The notes below the pieces were generated by a model that was given only the letters and a program-made list of their open reading frames with translations, did no database searches and had not been told where the DNA came from. From Singulisphaera sp. GP187 (GTDB taxonomy: Bacteria; Planctomycetota; Planctomycetia; Isosphaerales; Isosphaeraceae), in contig NZ_FSRB01000001.1 of the NCBI RefSeq assembly GCF_900129635.1, forward strand, positions 4,987,501 to 5,051,500: a DNA stretch of 64,000 nucleotides, written 5' to 3'. A program made the position numbers and the translations under genes. The stretch's first letter is position 1, and each line of letters opens with the position of its first letter. Positions 16,360 through 25,516 of the stretch are shown here, piece by piece.

Positions 16360-18464
16360 ACGACCTGGGTCTGACCTTGGCCTGGAGCGCGGTCCAGGTT
16401 TCTCTCTTATTAATTCCGGCGACCGGTTTGTACGTAGTGGCGTCGCGACGGAGCCCGGCCTCGGGCACGTGGGTGGCATCGCTGAGTCTCGGGCTGGTCG
16501 TGGTCGTGAGCTTGCTGACGTTCGTTCCACGCGGTGGGGGGACCACTCGCCCGATCCCCAAGACCGCGCCGTCGCCATCGGTGGCGATCGCGGTTCGCGG
16601 GGACGACTCCTCGGGTGAGCTTCGCGAGGACGAAGGCCGAGGTATCGGCGGGTCGTTCGCGGTCTTGCGGAGCGTGTGGCAGCGGCTCGAGACGACGGCG
16701 GCCGAGCCCGCGGCGCGTTGTCGGCCATGGGGGAGTGCGCTGGCGGCCGTCGCCCTGGCGGGGACGGGCGTGGGGTTGCTCCATCTGATGATCGGTCTCT
16801 GGGCGGTTCATCGGTGTGTCCGGCGGTCGCGGCCGGTGGATGCCCCGGAGCTGAACGATCTGATCGAGGAGCTTCGCGACTCGCTGGGTTGCCGGCGGCG
16901 GGTCGCGGTTCGCGAAGCCGCGGAGTTGACGACCCCGGCGACGGCGGGTTGGCGTCGTGTGTTTGTGCTCTTGCCCGACGACTGGCGGTCATGGGACGAG
17001 CCCGAGCGTCGTGCGGTGTTTGCTCATGAGCTGGCGCACGTTTGCCGGTCTGATTATGCGATGGGCGTGGTGGCGCGGCTCGCGCTGGCGATGCACTTCT
17101 ATCACCCTCTGGTCCACTGGTTGGCGGCGCGGCTCCAGTGGGAACAGGAGCTGGCGGCCGATGCCCTGGGGGCTCGGCTTGCGGGCGGTCGACCGCGTTA
17201 CTTGCTTTCCCTGTCGCGGCTGGCGCTGCGGCAAGACGGACGGATTCCGTGCTGGCCGGCGAGGACGTTCTTGCCGGCGAAGGGGAATTTGATCAGGAGG
17301 ATCGCGATGTTACGTGATGAAAGCGTGTCGATGGATCGGCCTTGGTCATTGCCGCGTCGTGGCGTTTCGGCGTTGCTGTTACTGGGCGTCACCTGCGGTG
17401 TCTTGACACTTCAGGGGCCGGCTCGTGGTGATGACACCGACAACAAGGTGGACAACGCGGTCAAGGCAGTGGCGCGGGAGTCCCGGCCGGACGACCAGGT
17501 TCAGGGCGAACCCTTTGACCTGACGTACCTGCCGGAAGGTGCTCAGGGCTTCATGGCGTTCCGGCCGGCGGCCACGTTCCGTCGAGCGGGTATGGGAACC
17601 TACCGTACCATGCTGAACCTGCTGATAGCCCAGGAATGGACGAAGGCCGCGATCGCGTTTGGGTTTGACCCCGCCAAACCTGGGCAGGGGCCGCTCAGGG
17701 TTGAGATGTTCGAGGAGGTGATGGGCCTTGTCCAGATCACCCGGTATCGTGACGAGAAGCCGCGCTGGAGGTTCACCTTAGGGGACGTGCTGTCGGCCCG
17801 GACGACTCAGCCGGTTGATTGGATGGGGCTCTGCCGTACCTTTCAGCAAGTATTGACCGAGGTTCACGAGGGAAGCCGCGTGTACTACAGGGTGAAGATC
17901 CCCGCGCTCGGCCCGGACGGTTGTCTTTACTTCCCCGACGATCGAACGATCGTGTTTGCCGGTGAAAAGCGAATGCTCCAACTCTTGCGTCGCCAAACTT
18001 CGGCGTCGCCGGTGTTCGCGCAGGGGAAGGGCTGGGACCGTTCCCTCCGCGGGCTTTTTGTGGCCGCGTTTGATAGTCGCGATGGTCTGTTGCGGACAGC
18101 CTCCCTCGACGATCCCGACCATCCCGAGGTCTCGAACCTATTCAAGGATGGCGGCCTTTTGACGTTTAGTCTCGACAACAGCGATGAGATCCGGTTCGGC
18201 GGCGTTGCGACCCTGGGTGATACCGCCGCCAGCGAGTCGACCGCCCGCGCGATCCCCACGTTTCTCAAATCGCTCCGTGAAAGAGCGGGCGATCCTGGTG
18301 CTGTCGCTTCGACGGATAAGAGCGAAGAGCGGGCGCGACGAATGTTCCTCGACCTGGTGACGAACTGCCGCGTCGAGCGGGACGGCCAGTCGGTGGTCCT
18401 CCGCACCTCCGGTCTGGGGACGATCGCGGACTTCGCCGCGTTGGTCGCTGCTGGTGGGTTCTAA
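16356..18464 (+). CDS. M56 (BlaR1-like) membrane metallopeptidase with planctomycete C-terminal domain
   Basis: 702 aa. Three hydrophobic segments lie near residues 1-30, 42-62 and 125-150. The zinc-protease motif HELAH is at residues 224-228, with WEQELAADALGA as downstream ligand region. A further helix (VSALLLLGVTCGVLTLQ, ~330-350) precedes an extracytoplasmic region of about 330 residues beginning PEGAQGFMAFRPAATF. This replaces the penicillin-binding sensor of BlaR1, so the stimulus is not a beta-lactam by homology. It should cleave or inactivate the co-encoded BlaI repressor, whose gene it overlaps by 4 bp. The C-terminal domain resembles conserved planctomycete sequences of unknown role. 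Confidence 0.88.
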   Translation: MNDLGLTLAWSAVQVSLLLIPATGLYVVASRRSPASGTWVASLSLGLVVVVSLLTFVPRGGGTTRPIPKTAPSPSVAIAVRGDDSSGELREDEGRGIGGSFAVLRSVWQRLETTAAEPAARCRPWGSALAAVALAGTGVGLLHLMIGLWAVHRCVRRSRPVDAPELNDLIEELRDSLGCRRRVAVREAAELTTPATAGWRRVFVLLPDDWRSWDEPERRAVFAHELAHVCRSDYAMGVVARLALAMHFYHPLVHWLAARLQWEQELAADALGARLAGGRPRYLLSLSRLALRQDGRIPCWPARTFLPAKGNLIRRIAMLRDESVSMDRPWSLPRRGVSALLLLGVTCGVLTLQGPARGDDTDNKVDNAVKAVARESRPDDQVQGEPFDLTYLPEGAQGFMAFRPAATFRRAGMGTYRTMLNLLIAQEWTKAAIAFGFDPAKPGQGPLRVEMFEEVMGLVQITRYRDEKPRWRFTLGDVLSARTTQPVDWMGLCRTFQQVLTEVHEGSRVYYRVKIPALGPDGCLYFPDDRTIVFAGEKRMLQLLRRQTSASPVFAQGKGWDRSLRGLFVAAFDSRDGLLRTASLDDPDHPEVSNLFKDGGLLTFSLDNSDEIRFGGVATLGDTAASESTARAIPTFLKSLRERAGDPGAVASTDKSEERARRMFLDLVTNCRVERDGQSVVLRTSGLGTIADFAALVAAGGF

Positions 18465-18551
18465 TCAGCATGCGGCTAACGGTCGCTCGCTCTGTGCGCA
18501 TCAAGGTTGGATCGCCGAGGGCCGGTCGGGACTCTGCTCCCGGCCGGCCGA

Positions 18552-19322
18552 TCAATTCTCACTCGGGATGACCGATCCCATCCTCAGCCGGACGAGCAAG
18601 TCGTTCAAATCCGTCCGCGCGGACGGTTCCTCGGGGAGTGTGCTGGCCTGATGGGCGGCCTCGAGTTCGGCTCGAAGCCGCTCGTACTCGCGACGATGGA
18701 AATCGAGGTCGGAATCGTTCAAGGTCGACTTCTCCGGCCCTGCCAGCTTACGGGCGATCAGGTCGTTGACGTGGGGCAAGCGGGCTTCTTCGTTGAGATG
18801 CACGAGGTTCGCCTCGACTTGCCCTGTTTTCATGAGGTGGAGGCCGGTCAGCAACACGCGGTAGACGTAGAGGAGCGGCTTGACCCGCCTCGGGTTCTCT
18901 TTCTCGAACAGCCGCCACTGGGTTTCGGCGAACCCGAAGTAGTGATGGCTGTGGTGCCTGGTGAGGCAACGGCCTGCGACGGCCTTGAGCTCTTCGTGTG
19001 CGGGCGTCGTGTGAACAACGAGAGGTGAGTATAACTGCTCGAGTACATAGCCGTTCTTCTTGAGCAGCATGGCGAAGAATTTCTTGGCGTCGTGGGTGAC
19101 CAGGTCCACTTCGATCTGATCCGTGGTCGTTGACGACTCGACCGTCTCCCGGCCGGGGTCGAGGCCCACCACATCCCGGACCGGCAGCAGGTGACAGCCG
19201 CGGAGGTCGAAGTCTGAGTCGGGGGAGGGGAAGCCGTAGAGGTGCGCTCCGCTGATCGTGGCGAAGACCAAGGGGAACGGATGCCGGGCGACTTCGGCTT
19301 GGAGACGTTCCTGGACGTTCAT
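18552..19322 (-). CDS. RlaP-like nucleotidyltransferase (second of tandem pair)
   Basis: 256 aa. ISGAHLYGFPSPDSDFDLRG is the nucleotidyltransferase signature (GSxxYG..S D.D), with the metal-binding Asp pair in SDFDLRG and a third acidic residue in QIEVDLVT. The fold matches PF10127 (RlaP, RNA-ligase-associated predicted nucleotidyltransferase). The helical C-terminus includes HHYFGFAETQWRLF. The ATG at 19322 overlaps the TGA of the upstream paralogue (ATGA), showing coupled translation. Some RlaP proteins sit with RNA ligases and are suspected in RNA repair or modification; no ligase gene is present in this window. Substrate unknown. Confidence 0.8.
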   Translation of the reverse strand: MNVQERLQAEVARHPFPLVFATISGAHLYGFPSPDSDFDLRGCHLLPVRDVVGLDPGRETVESSTTTDQIEVDLVTHDAKKFFAMLLKKNGYVLEQLYSPLVVHTTPAHEELKAVAGRCLTRHHSHHYFGFAETQWRLFEKENPRRVKPLLYVYRVLLTGLHLMKTGQVEANLVHLNEEARLPHVNDLIARKLAGPEKSTLNDSDLDFHRREYERLRAELEAAHQASTLPEEPSARTDLNDLLVRLRMGSVIPSEN

Positions 19323-20239
19323 GAGGCACCTCCCGGGGACAGTAAGTCTTTGACCCGATCGAGCTCGCCTTGGATGTTTCGCAAGGCGACGACCGCGCGA
19401 TCGGGGTCGACGAGGCAGTCGGCCAGGCTGCCGTAGTGCTCCTCCAGGCATTGAAGCAACAACGTCCTGATCTGAGCCTGGTCAGGGGTTGGGCGGAGCG
19501 TGCTCTCGGCGTAGGCCCTTTCGAGGTGGGCCTCCTTGTCGGCGGCCCACTGGCGGAGTCGATCCTCGGTCCATTCGCCGCGGCGGATCGCCTTCAAGTG
19601 TTCGTTGTGGCGCTGAAGGTCGATGTCCCCTTCAATGAGGATTTGTTCAACTTCCCCCAGAAGCCGGACGACGTGGTAGGCGAACTTGGTGTCATAGCCA
19701 TGCTTGGCGACCAGCTCGGCGCGCTTGCCCCGCGGCTGTTTGATCGCCAGCTTGTGCAACTGGCTATACGCGTATCCTTTGAACTTGGGCCACGCTCCTT
19801 TGTGGAGGAACAGCCGGCGGTTCTCACGCACGAGGTTGCCGACGCGGGTGCTGTGCACCACGCAGTGGGCGGGCGTGAACAGCGCGTCGATGATGTTCGG
19901 GTTGTTCTCCATCGCCAGGGTGAAGAACTTCACGATGCCGAAGATCGCCAGGTCATAGGTGCGCCCACGCCCTCCGAGGCTGTCCACGTCATGGATGTGG
20001 TGCTCCTGATAGACTCCGAACCGCTTGGCCTCGTGGCCGAAGCCCTGGATCTCTCCGCGGAGATGAGGGAAGACCTCCTCCTTCATCGGGATCGCCCAGC
20101 CGTAAATGTCAATGTCGCTCGTGTCCGAGGAGACCCCGTAGGCCATCGAGCCCATGATGGTTTCGTACTGGACGTTCCCCGGCAGCCACCTTGGCGGTTT
20201 GGCCAAGCCGCGGTCGGTCAGGCGTTGCAGCGTGCTCAC
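19319..20239 (-). CDS. RlaP-like nucleotidyltransferase (first of tandem pair)
   Basis: 306 aa. IMGSMAYGVSSDTSDIDIYG carries the GS-x2-YG-x4-SD.D active-site signature, and TYDLAIFGIVKFFTLAME corresponds to the second part of the catalytic core. FKGYAYSQLHKLAIKQPRGK and YDTKFAYHVVRLLGEVEQIL are the helical region seen in RlaP-like proteins. It shares only the general fold with the downstream paralogue, so the pair is an old duplication or a heterodimer. Its stop overlaps the next start by 4 bp. No ribosome-binding site stands out before the ATG at 20239. Confidence 0.82.
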   Translation of the reverse strand: MSTLQRLTDRGLAKPPRWLPGNVQYETIMGSMAYGVSSDTSDIDIYGWAIPMKEEVFPHLRGEIQGFGHEAKRFGVYQEHHIHDVDSLGGRGRTYDLAIFGIVKFFTLAMENNPNIIDALFTPAHCVVHSTRVGNLVRENRRLFLHKGAWPKFKGYAYSQLHKLAIKQPRGKRAELVAKHGYDTKFAYHVVRLLGEVEQILIEGDIDLQRHNEHLKAIRRGEWTEDRLRQWAADKEAHLERAYAESTLRPTPDQAQIRTLLLQCLEEHYGSLADCLVDPDRAVVALRNIQGELDRVKDLLSPGGAS

Positions 20240-20310
20240 GGCGTGTGACTCCTCAGCGACGATCGTCTTTGATAGCGGAGCCTCTGCCTGGTCACTTGGT
20301 TCGGTTGAAC

Positions 20311-21606
20311 TCAGAAATCTTGCAAGCGAGCCAGCGCCGAGTGAAGGTCCTTGACCGTCTGATATCGTAGCTCAGGCGGTTTGGAGAGACACGTCCGGCA
20401 TAGATCGCTGATTGATTTCGGGAGCTCGGGACGAAGGTCGATCGCCGCGACGACCGGTGTGCCCGCGACGACCTGAGCGAGAATATCCGGCAACCGCCGA
20501 CCGATGATTGGCGGCCGACCTGTTAATAGCGTGAAGAATACGGCGCCGAGGCCGTAAACATCCGTGCGCGCGTCGATCGGACCCCAGCTTCGGGACGCCT
20601 GCTCGGGCGCCATGAAGGGAGCGGTCCCCTCGACCTCGGCCGTCCATGGCGTGTCCTCGGTGAGTGAACGCGCGAGGCCGAAGTCCGTCACCTTGATTTT
20701 GCCGGACTCGTCAAGGAGGAGATTGGCGGGCTTGAGGTCGCAATGGACGATCCCCATCGCATGGGCGTGCTCGACTGCCTTGCATGTTTCCATAACCCAG
20801 CGTACGGCCTCGGGCACGGTGATCGCCTTCCGCATGCCGAGCTCGGCGAGGTTGGGTCCTGCCACGAAATCCATGACGATGAAGTACGACCCGCCCGAGG
20901 TGCGCCCGAGTCCCTGGGTTCCGACGATGTTCGGATGGCGGAGCTTGCCAATCGTCAGCGCCTCGCCGAGGAAACGTCGGACCACTTGGGGATGACGTAA
21001 AAAGCCTTTTCGGAGGAATTTCACGGCAACGGCACCGTGGGCGTTGTTGGCGGGCCGGGCCTCGTACACCTTTCCCATCCTCCCAGCGCCAATGAGCCGC
21101 CGCAGCAGGAATTCGGTGTGTGAGAGCCACGGAACCTCGGGAAGGAACTCCGGCTCTTCCCAGGCGGGCGGGATTCTCGGAGCAGGTCGAGGCGCCGGAT
21201 TTCCCTCCGCTGCAAGCTCGTCATCGATCCGGACCAGCTCCGCCCGAATCGATTCTCGCCGCTCCTGAAATCGGGACAGAAACTCTGCATGGGACGGCCG
21301 ATCTCCCCAGCGAGATCGCACCCTGTACTCTTCAGCGATGAGCTCGAGCGGGAGTCGATCGAGAGAAATGAGTTCCGGGAACGCTTCGACATAATGCGTG
21401 AGAGTGACCGGTTCACTGGCCTCGACACTTTGCTGGCGGTACTCCAGGTCGATGCAAATCAGCTCGACGAGTAAGCGATCGGAATCGTGAATCGCGAAGG
21501 GCGTGATCAAAAAGTCTGCAATTTCACATATGTCGTTCAGTTGCCAGGCTTGCTCGAACCGGAGGACTCGTCGTTCAAATTCCTGGTCATGGGCATGGTC
21601 AGGCAT
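20311..21606 (-). CDS. Cytoplasmic Ser/Thr protein kinase of the ECF operon
   Basis: 431 aa. A ~165-residue N-terminal extension precedes the kinase domain: Gly-rich loop GAGRMGKV (173-180), Lys196 in VAVKFLRK, catalytic loop HCDLKPAN (288-295), DFG (308-310) and the APEQ segment. The usual HRD arginine is Cys. No transmembrane helix is visible, unlike most PknB-like receptors. The start overlaps the end of the upstream ECF sigma factor gene by 8 bp, the planctomycete arrangement in which the kinase is thought to control its sigma factor by phosphorylation. Its targets here are inferred from that context only. Confidence 0.9.
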   Translation of the reverse strand: MPDHAHDQEFERRVLRFEQAWQLNDICEIADFLITPFAIHDSDRLLVELICIDLEYRQQSVEASEPVTLTHYVEAFPELISLDRLPLELIAEEYRVRSRWGDRPSHAEFLSRFQERRESIRAELVRIDDELAAEGNPAPRPAPRIPPAWEEPEFLPEVPWLSHTEFLLRRLIGAGRMGKVYEARPANNAHGAVAVKFLRKGFLRHPQVVRRFLGEALTIGKLRHPNIVGTQGLGRTSGGSYFIVMDFVAGPNLAELGMRKAITVPEAVRWVMETCKAVEHAHAMGIVHCDLKPANLLLDESGKIKVTDFGLARSLTEDTPWTAEVEGTAPFMAPEQASRSWGPIDARTDVYGLGAVFFTLLTGRPPIIGRRLPDILAQVVAGTPVVAAIDLRPELPKSISDLCRTCLSKPPELRYQTVKDLHSALARLQDF

Positions 21607-22198
21607 CAGTGAGCCGCCCGCTCAGGAGTGCACGGATCTGGGCGAGTGAACGACGGACCGAGCGTTCCGAGCGGCCGGTGTCTTCGGCGATCTCCGAGAG
21701 CTGTAAGCCTTGCAACCGGAGTTCCAGCACGCGCCGGCCAAAGGGGTCCAGGTGGGAGAGAACCCGTTCGACTTCGTCCGCGAGTGCGGCGGCCTCTTCC
21801 GGCGTGGGTTCATATTGGCGACCGATCTGCCGACCTTCCACGGCCTGATCGAAGGGGATTTCGACGTCGATCGATCGTCGGTCCGCACGATGGTGTCTGA
21901 CTTGATGAAGCAGCTTGTGCTTGGCAATCGATGAGAGGAGTCGCCAGAGATCACCGCCCCGGTTCAAGGCGTAGCGACCCTCACGCGCTTCGACGAAGAA
22001 GCTCCGATAGGCCGAGAGCGCGATCTCTTCGGGATCGGTCCGCCCGGCCAGCCGAGGCGAGAGCCGGCTCCGTGCCAGCGCGATCAGCCGTTCGAAGTAG
22101 CGAGCGAAGAGCGCCTCGGCCGCTTGGTCATCACCGCTCCGGAATCGTTCCAGCAGGACGAGCGATGTCCAGGTGGCCTTCGCATCATCCTTTTCCAT
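21599..22198 (-). CDS. ECF RNA polymerase sigma factor (kinase-associated)
   Basis: 199 aa. The region 2 segment is GDDQAAEALFARYFERLIAL with DPEEIALSAYRSFFVEAREG, and region 4 is LDPFGRRVLELRLQGLQLSE and IAEDTGRSERSVRRSLAQIR. Sequence features (VLLERFRSGD at the N-terminus, DVEIPFDQ linker) are those of the large planctomycete ECF family linked to Ser/Thr kinases. It lacks an obvious anti-sigma factor and is followed by a kinase gene overlapping by 8 bp. GGGAG lies about 10 nt upstream of the start. A long hairpin (22235-22332) lies just upstream and could insulate it from the divergent ferredoxin gene. Confidence 0.92.
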   Translation of the reverse strand: MEKDDAKATWTSLVLLERFRSGDDQAAEALFARYFERLIALARSRLSPRLAGRTDPEEIALSAYRSFFVEAREGRYALNRGGDLWRLLSSIAKHKLLHQVRHHRADRRSIDVEIPFDQAVEGRQIGRQYEPTPEEAAALADEVERVLSHLDPFGRRVLELRLQGLQLSEIAEDTGRSERSVRRSLAQIRALLSGRLTDA

Positions 22199-22234
22199 CG
22201 GAGATGGCTCCCTTCTTAAGAGTCGCCGACACCT

Positions 22235-22332
22235 CTCCCCCCCCCTGGGACCGCAGGCGACCCGCCCACTCTTGATTGGAATGAAATCGAATTGAAGAGC
22301 GGGCGGGTCGCCCGCGGTCCCAGGGGGGGAGG
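22235..22332. repeat. Long hairpin of dispersed CCTGGGACCGC repeats
   Basis: Arms of about 43 nt (22235-22277 and 22290-22332) pair almost perfectly around a 12-nt loop. The right arm contains the unit GTCGCCCGCGGTCCCAGG, also present at 2463-2496. It lies between the start sides of the ECF sigma and ferredoxin genes. Nearly the whole 22199-22516 gap is this repeat plus flanks; no gene is seen there. Confidence 0.75.
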
Positions 22333-22516
22333 AGCCAGGAGGAGGGTTGATCGCTGGGTGGGAGCCGGCCCTCTTGTGGCCGGGCCACTCTGGTTGTCAG
22401 CCACGGCAGTCGCCCTTGTTTGATTCTCACGAATTCCGGCTCGCACTTGGCCGCTCCCGCGTTGGAAACGGCATGACCGGGTCGAGACAACATCCTCATG
22501 AACCCAGGAGCGAACC

Positions 22517-22807
22517 GTGGCCTACGTCGTGACCGCGCCCTGCTTTGGCTGCAAATACACCGATTGCGTCGTCGTCTGCCCCTGCGACTGCTTCCGCGAG
22601 GGGGAGCAAATGCTCTACATCGCCCCCGACGAATGCACGGATTGCGATGCGTGCCGGGCCGAGTGCCCGGTCGACGCGATCTATTACGAAGACGATGTGC
22701 CGGAGGCTTGGAAGGAATTCGTGCCGCTCAATCGGGAGATGGCCGAGATCTGCCCTTCGATCGTCGATCGAAAGGAGCCGAATGCTCGGCGCGACGCGAA
22801 CTCATAA
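22517..22807 (+). CDS. fdxA: Seven-iron ferredoxin FdxA
   Basis: 96 aa. MAYVVTAPCFGCKYTDCVVV and CPCDCFREG give the [3Fe-4S] cluster cysteines, and DECTDCDACRAECPVDAIYY the [4Fe-4S] cluster. Length and the C-terminal DDVPEAWKEFVPLNREMAE match bacterial FdxA electron carriers. The start is GTG at 22517 with AGGAG 6 nt upstream. One residue is unusual: the second Cys region reads VCPCDCF instead of VCPVDCF, adding a cysteine. It works in the cytoplasm with unknown redox partners. Confidence 0.93.
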   Translation: MAYVVTAPCFGCKYTDCVVVCPCDCFREGEQMLYIAPDECTDCDACRAECPVDAIYYEDDVPEAWKEFVPLNREMAEICPSIVDRKEPNARRDANS

Positions 22808-22842
22808 ACTTCGGCCGTTTTCTTTCGGGGCGACACGGGTTA

Positions 22843-23928
22843 TTAGACCTCCACCCGTGTCCCCGTTTTGACTGAGCGTTGATTCATGAGTTCTTTGATG
22901 TCATGGACGATCGCTTCGACGTCCGCTTCCGTGGTGTCCCACGAGCACATCAGCCGGGCGCCGCCGCCGATGAAGGTATAGAACCGCCAGCCTTTTGCCC
23001 GGAGCTGGTTGCGGATTTCTTCCGGGATCATGACGAACACGGAGTTCGCCTCGCAATCCCAGAGGATTTCCAGCCCCGGGATTTCGCGGAGCCGCGATTC
23101 CAGCAGCAAGGCGCACCGATTCGCCTGGGTCGCGTTGCGAAGCCAGGCCCCCGACTCGAGGATGCCGACCCACTGCGCGGCCAGGAACCGCATCTTCGAG
23201 GCGAGTTGCCCGGCCTGCTTGCAGCGGTAGGCGAACTCGTGGGCCAGCTCGCGGTTGAAGAAGACGATCGCCTCGCCGAACGCCATCCCGATCTTGGTCC
23301 CGCCGAAGCAGAGGACGTCGACACCCACCTTCCAGGTCAGGTCCTTAGGGGCAACGCCCGCGGCGGCCACGGCGTTCGAGAACCGGGCTCCGTCCATGTG
23401 GACGCGCAAGCCGTGGCGCTGGGCGACCTCTTGAAGAGCTTGGAGCTGGGCGACCGAGTAGACGGTGCCAACCTCGGTGGCTTGCGTCAGGCTCAGTACG
23501 CGCGGCTTGGGATAGTGGATGTCGCTTCGTTTCGTGACGAGTTGATGGACCGCTTCCGGGTGGATCCGACCGGCCTCGCCTTGGGCGAGAAGGATCTTGG
23601 TCCCGTTGGAGAAGAACTCGGGAGCGCCGCACTCGTCGGTCTCGACGTGCGCCAGCTCGTGGCAGATGATGCCGTGGTACGACTGACAGAGCGAGGCCAG
23701 GGCCAAGGCGTTGGCGGCCGTGCCGTTGAACACGAAGAAGACTTCGCAATCGACCTCGAACAGCTCGCGGAGGAGTCCCGAAGCGCGGGCGGTCCAGTCG
23801 TCATCGCCGTAGGCGGGGGCATGTCCCCGGTTCGCCTCGGCCATGGCCTGCCAGGCCTCAGGGCAAGCCCCAGCGTAGTTGTCGCTTGCGAACTGATGCC
23901 GGTCCGCCGTTATTGAAATCTCACCCAT
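22843..23928 (-). CDS. ltaE: Low-specificity threonine aldolase (PLP-dependent)
   Basis: 361 aa, usual length. Family features: FASDNYAGACPEAWQAMAEA, FVFNGTAANALALASL, VHMDGARFSNAVAA and the PLP-lysine loop CFGGTKIGMAFGEA. The enzyme splits L-threonine or L-allo-threonine into glycine and acetaldehyde. The ATG at 23928 is chosen because AGGAG is 6 nt upstream; the ATG at 23934 directly abuts that AGGAG. It is transcribed towards fdxA. The assignment over other beta-eliminating lyases is good, but the substrate range cannot be read. Confidence 0.9.
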   Translation of the reverse strand: MGEISITADRHQFASDNYAGACPEAWQAMAEANRGHAPAYGDDDWTARASGLLRELFEVDCEVFFVFNGTAANALALASLCQSYHGIICHELAHVETDECGAPEFFSNGTKILLAQGEAGRIHPEAVHQLVTKRSDIHYPKPRVLSLTQATEVGTVYSVAQLQALQEVAQRHGLRVHMDGARFSNAVAAAGVAPKDLTWKVGVDVLCFGGTKIGMAFGEAIVFFNRELAHEFAYRCKQAGQLASKMRFLAAQWVGILESGAWLRNATQANRCALLLESRLREIPGLEILWDCEANSVFVMIPEEIRNQLRAKGWRFYTFIGGGARLMCSWDTTEADVEAIVHDIKELMNQRSVKTGTRVEV

Positions 23929-24087
23929 GGACATCTCCTGGTGATTCGCTTGTCGTCGGCCAGCAACAAACGTAATCGCCAAGAGTCAAAATGGCTACGC
24001 CATTCGAACCATGCGCCTTGGGAATCGGTCGGGAACCCCTGGGAATCCGTGATCCTTTATGTGCGTGGACAACGTTGATGGGGTTGC

Positions 24088-24131
24088 CCTCCCTCATCCT
24101 CATCGACCGCGGTCGAAGAGGATGAGGGAGG
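24088..24131 (-). terminator. 44-bp near-perfect palindrome downstream of the oxidoreductase gene
   Basis: 22-bp arms (for example CCTCCCTCATCCTC with its complement) form an uninterrupted palindrome with a single mismatched pair, centred at 24109/24110, 15 bp after the oxidoreductase stop. Its position suits a strong intrinsic hairpin, although no T-run follows. A DNA-binding site is the alternative. Confidence 0.6.
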
Positions 24132-24145
24132 ATTCGCGGTTCCGT

Positions 24146-25516
24146 TCAGATCGTCCAGCCGCGGCGGAATTCGGGGCGGACGAATTGGGCGGCTTCAGGG
24201 CAGTTGGTGACCTGGCCGGTGACGGCGTCGTACTCGATCGACTTACCGAGGCGGACGGAGACGTTGCCCAGGAGCATGGCCTCGGTCAGCCGGCCGGAGT
24301 AGTCGAAGTTGGAGTAGGCGATCTTGGGGTCGCCTTCCTTGATCGCGCGGACCCACTCGGCCTTGTGGGCGGCGTCGGCATTCTTGTTCCGATCGCGCTG
24401 CTGGGCCTTGGTGAGCTCGCTCTGCTTGGCCTCGAACTGCTTGGCCGGCAGGAGCCTCTGCTCGGCGCCGTAGTCGCTCGGCGAGAAGATCGAACCTTTC
24501 TCACCGACGAGCAGTGAGCCGCTGTCGGAGGGCGTTTCTCCGTGGAAGAGGGCGGCGGGGGGCAAGTTGCGGGCCCCGTCGCGCGCGCCTTCGTACCAGG
24601 TGAGCTTGACCGCCGGGAGGTCGTCACGCGCGGGGAACTCGTAGGTGATCGTCGCCCAGGCGGGATAGGTCTCGGGGTTCAACTCGCCGCTGGTGGACGA
24701 GACGCGGGTCGGCAGGCCGAGCTTGAGCGCCATGAAGGTCAGGTTGGCGGTGTGGCAGGCCATGTCTCCCATGGCTCCGGTGCCGAAGTCCCACCAGCCG
24801 CGCCAGTTGTGAGGGTGGTAGACCGGGTTGTAAGGACGTTCGGGCGCGGGGCCGAGGAACAGGTCCCAGGCGACGTGCGGCGGGACCGAAACGGTCTCTG
24901 TGGGGCGGGCGACAATGTCGGGGGCCTGCTTCCAATACTTGAACGGCCGGTTGGTCCAGACGTGGACCTCGCGGATCGGCCCGACGACACCCGAGCGGAT
25001 CAGCTCGATTCCATCGCGGAACCCGGGGTGGGATGTCCCCTGGTTGCCCATCTGGGTCGCGACCTTTCGTTCGGCCGCCGTCTCGCGCATCAGGCGCGCC
25101 TCGTAGGGGGAGTGCGCCAGCGGCTTCTGGCAGTAGACGTGCTTCCCGAGCCGCATCGCCATGAGGGCCGCGGCCGCGTGCGTGTGGTCGGGCGTGCTCA
25201 CGACCACGGCGTCGATTTTGGGGGCGAGCTCGTCGAGCAGCTTGCGGAAGTCGCTGTACGTTTTCGCCTCGGAGTGCCGCTCGGCCTTCTTCCCGAGCCG
25301 GTCCGAGTCAATGTCGCAGAGGGCGACGATGTTGCCGAGCGCGGCCACGTGGTCGGTGTCGCTGGAACCCTTGCCGCCGACGCCGATGCAGGCGAAGTTG
25401 AGCTTCTCATTCGGAGACCGGCCCTGTCCATGCGCCCAAGGTCCGGGCAGCAGGATACCGAAGCCCGCCAGGGATGAGGCCTGCAAGAAACGGCGTCGAT
25501 CGATACGACGGCTCAT
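24146..25516 (-). CDS. Tat-exported Gfo/Idh/MocA-family oxidoreductase
   Basis: 456 aa. MSRRIDRRRFLQASSLAGFG is a twin-arginine signal. The Rossmann domain begins LNFACIGVGGKGSSD (GxGxxG-like), with DAVVVSTPDHTHAAAALMAM and KHVYCQKPLAHSPYEARLM giving the family's EKP-like lysine (QKP). The C-terminal domain contains NWRGWWDFGTGAMGDMACHT, typical of planctomycete members thought to oxidise or epimerise sugars and inositols. Tat export with a bound nucleotide cofactor is usual for this subgroup. Substrate unknown. Confidence 0.9.
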   Translation of the reverse strand: MSRRIDRRRFLQASSLAGFGILLPGPWAHGQGRSPNEKLNFACIGVGGKGSSDTDHVAALGNIVALCDIDSDRLGKKAERHSEAKTYSDFRKLLDELAPKIDAVVVSTPDHTHAAAALMAMRLGKHVYCQKPLAHSPYEARLMRETAAERKVATQMGNQGTSHPGFRDGIELIRSGVVGPIREVHVWTNRPFKYWKQAPDIVARPTETVSVPPHVAWDLFLGPAPERPYNPVYHPHNWRGWWDFGTGAMGDMACHTANLTFMALKLGLPTRVSSTSGELNPETYPAWATITYEFPARDDLPAVKLTWYEGARDGARNLPPAALFHGETPSDSGSLLVGEKGSIFSPSDYGAEQRLLPAKQFEAKQSELTKAQQRDRNKNADAAHKAEWVRAIKEGDPKIAYSNFDYSGRLTEAMLLGNVSVRLGKSIEYDAVTGQVTNCPEAAQFVRPEFRRGWTI

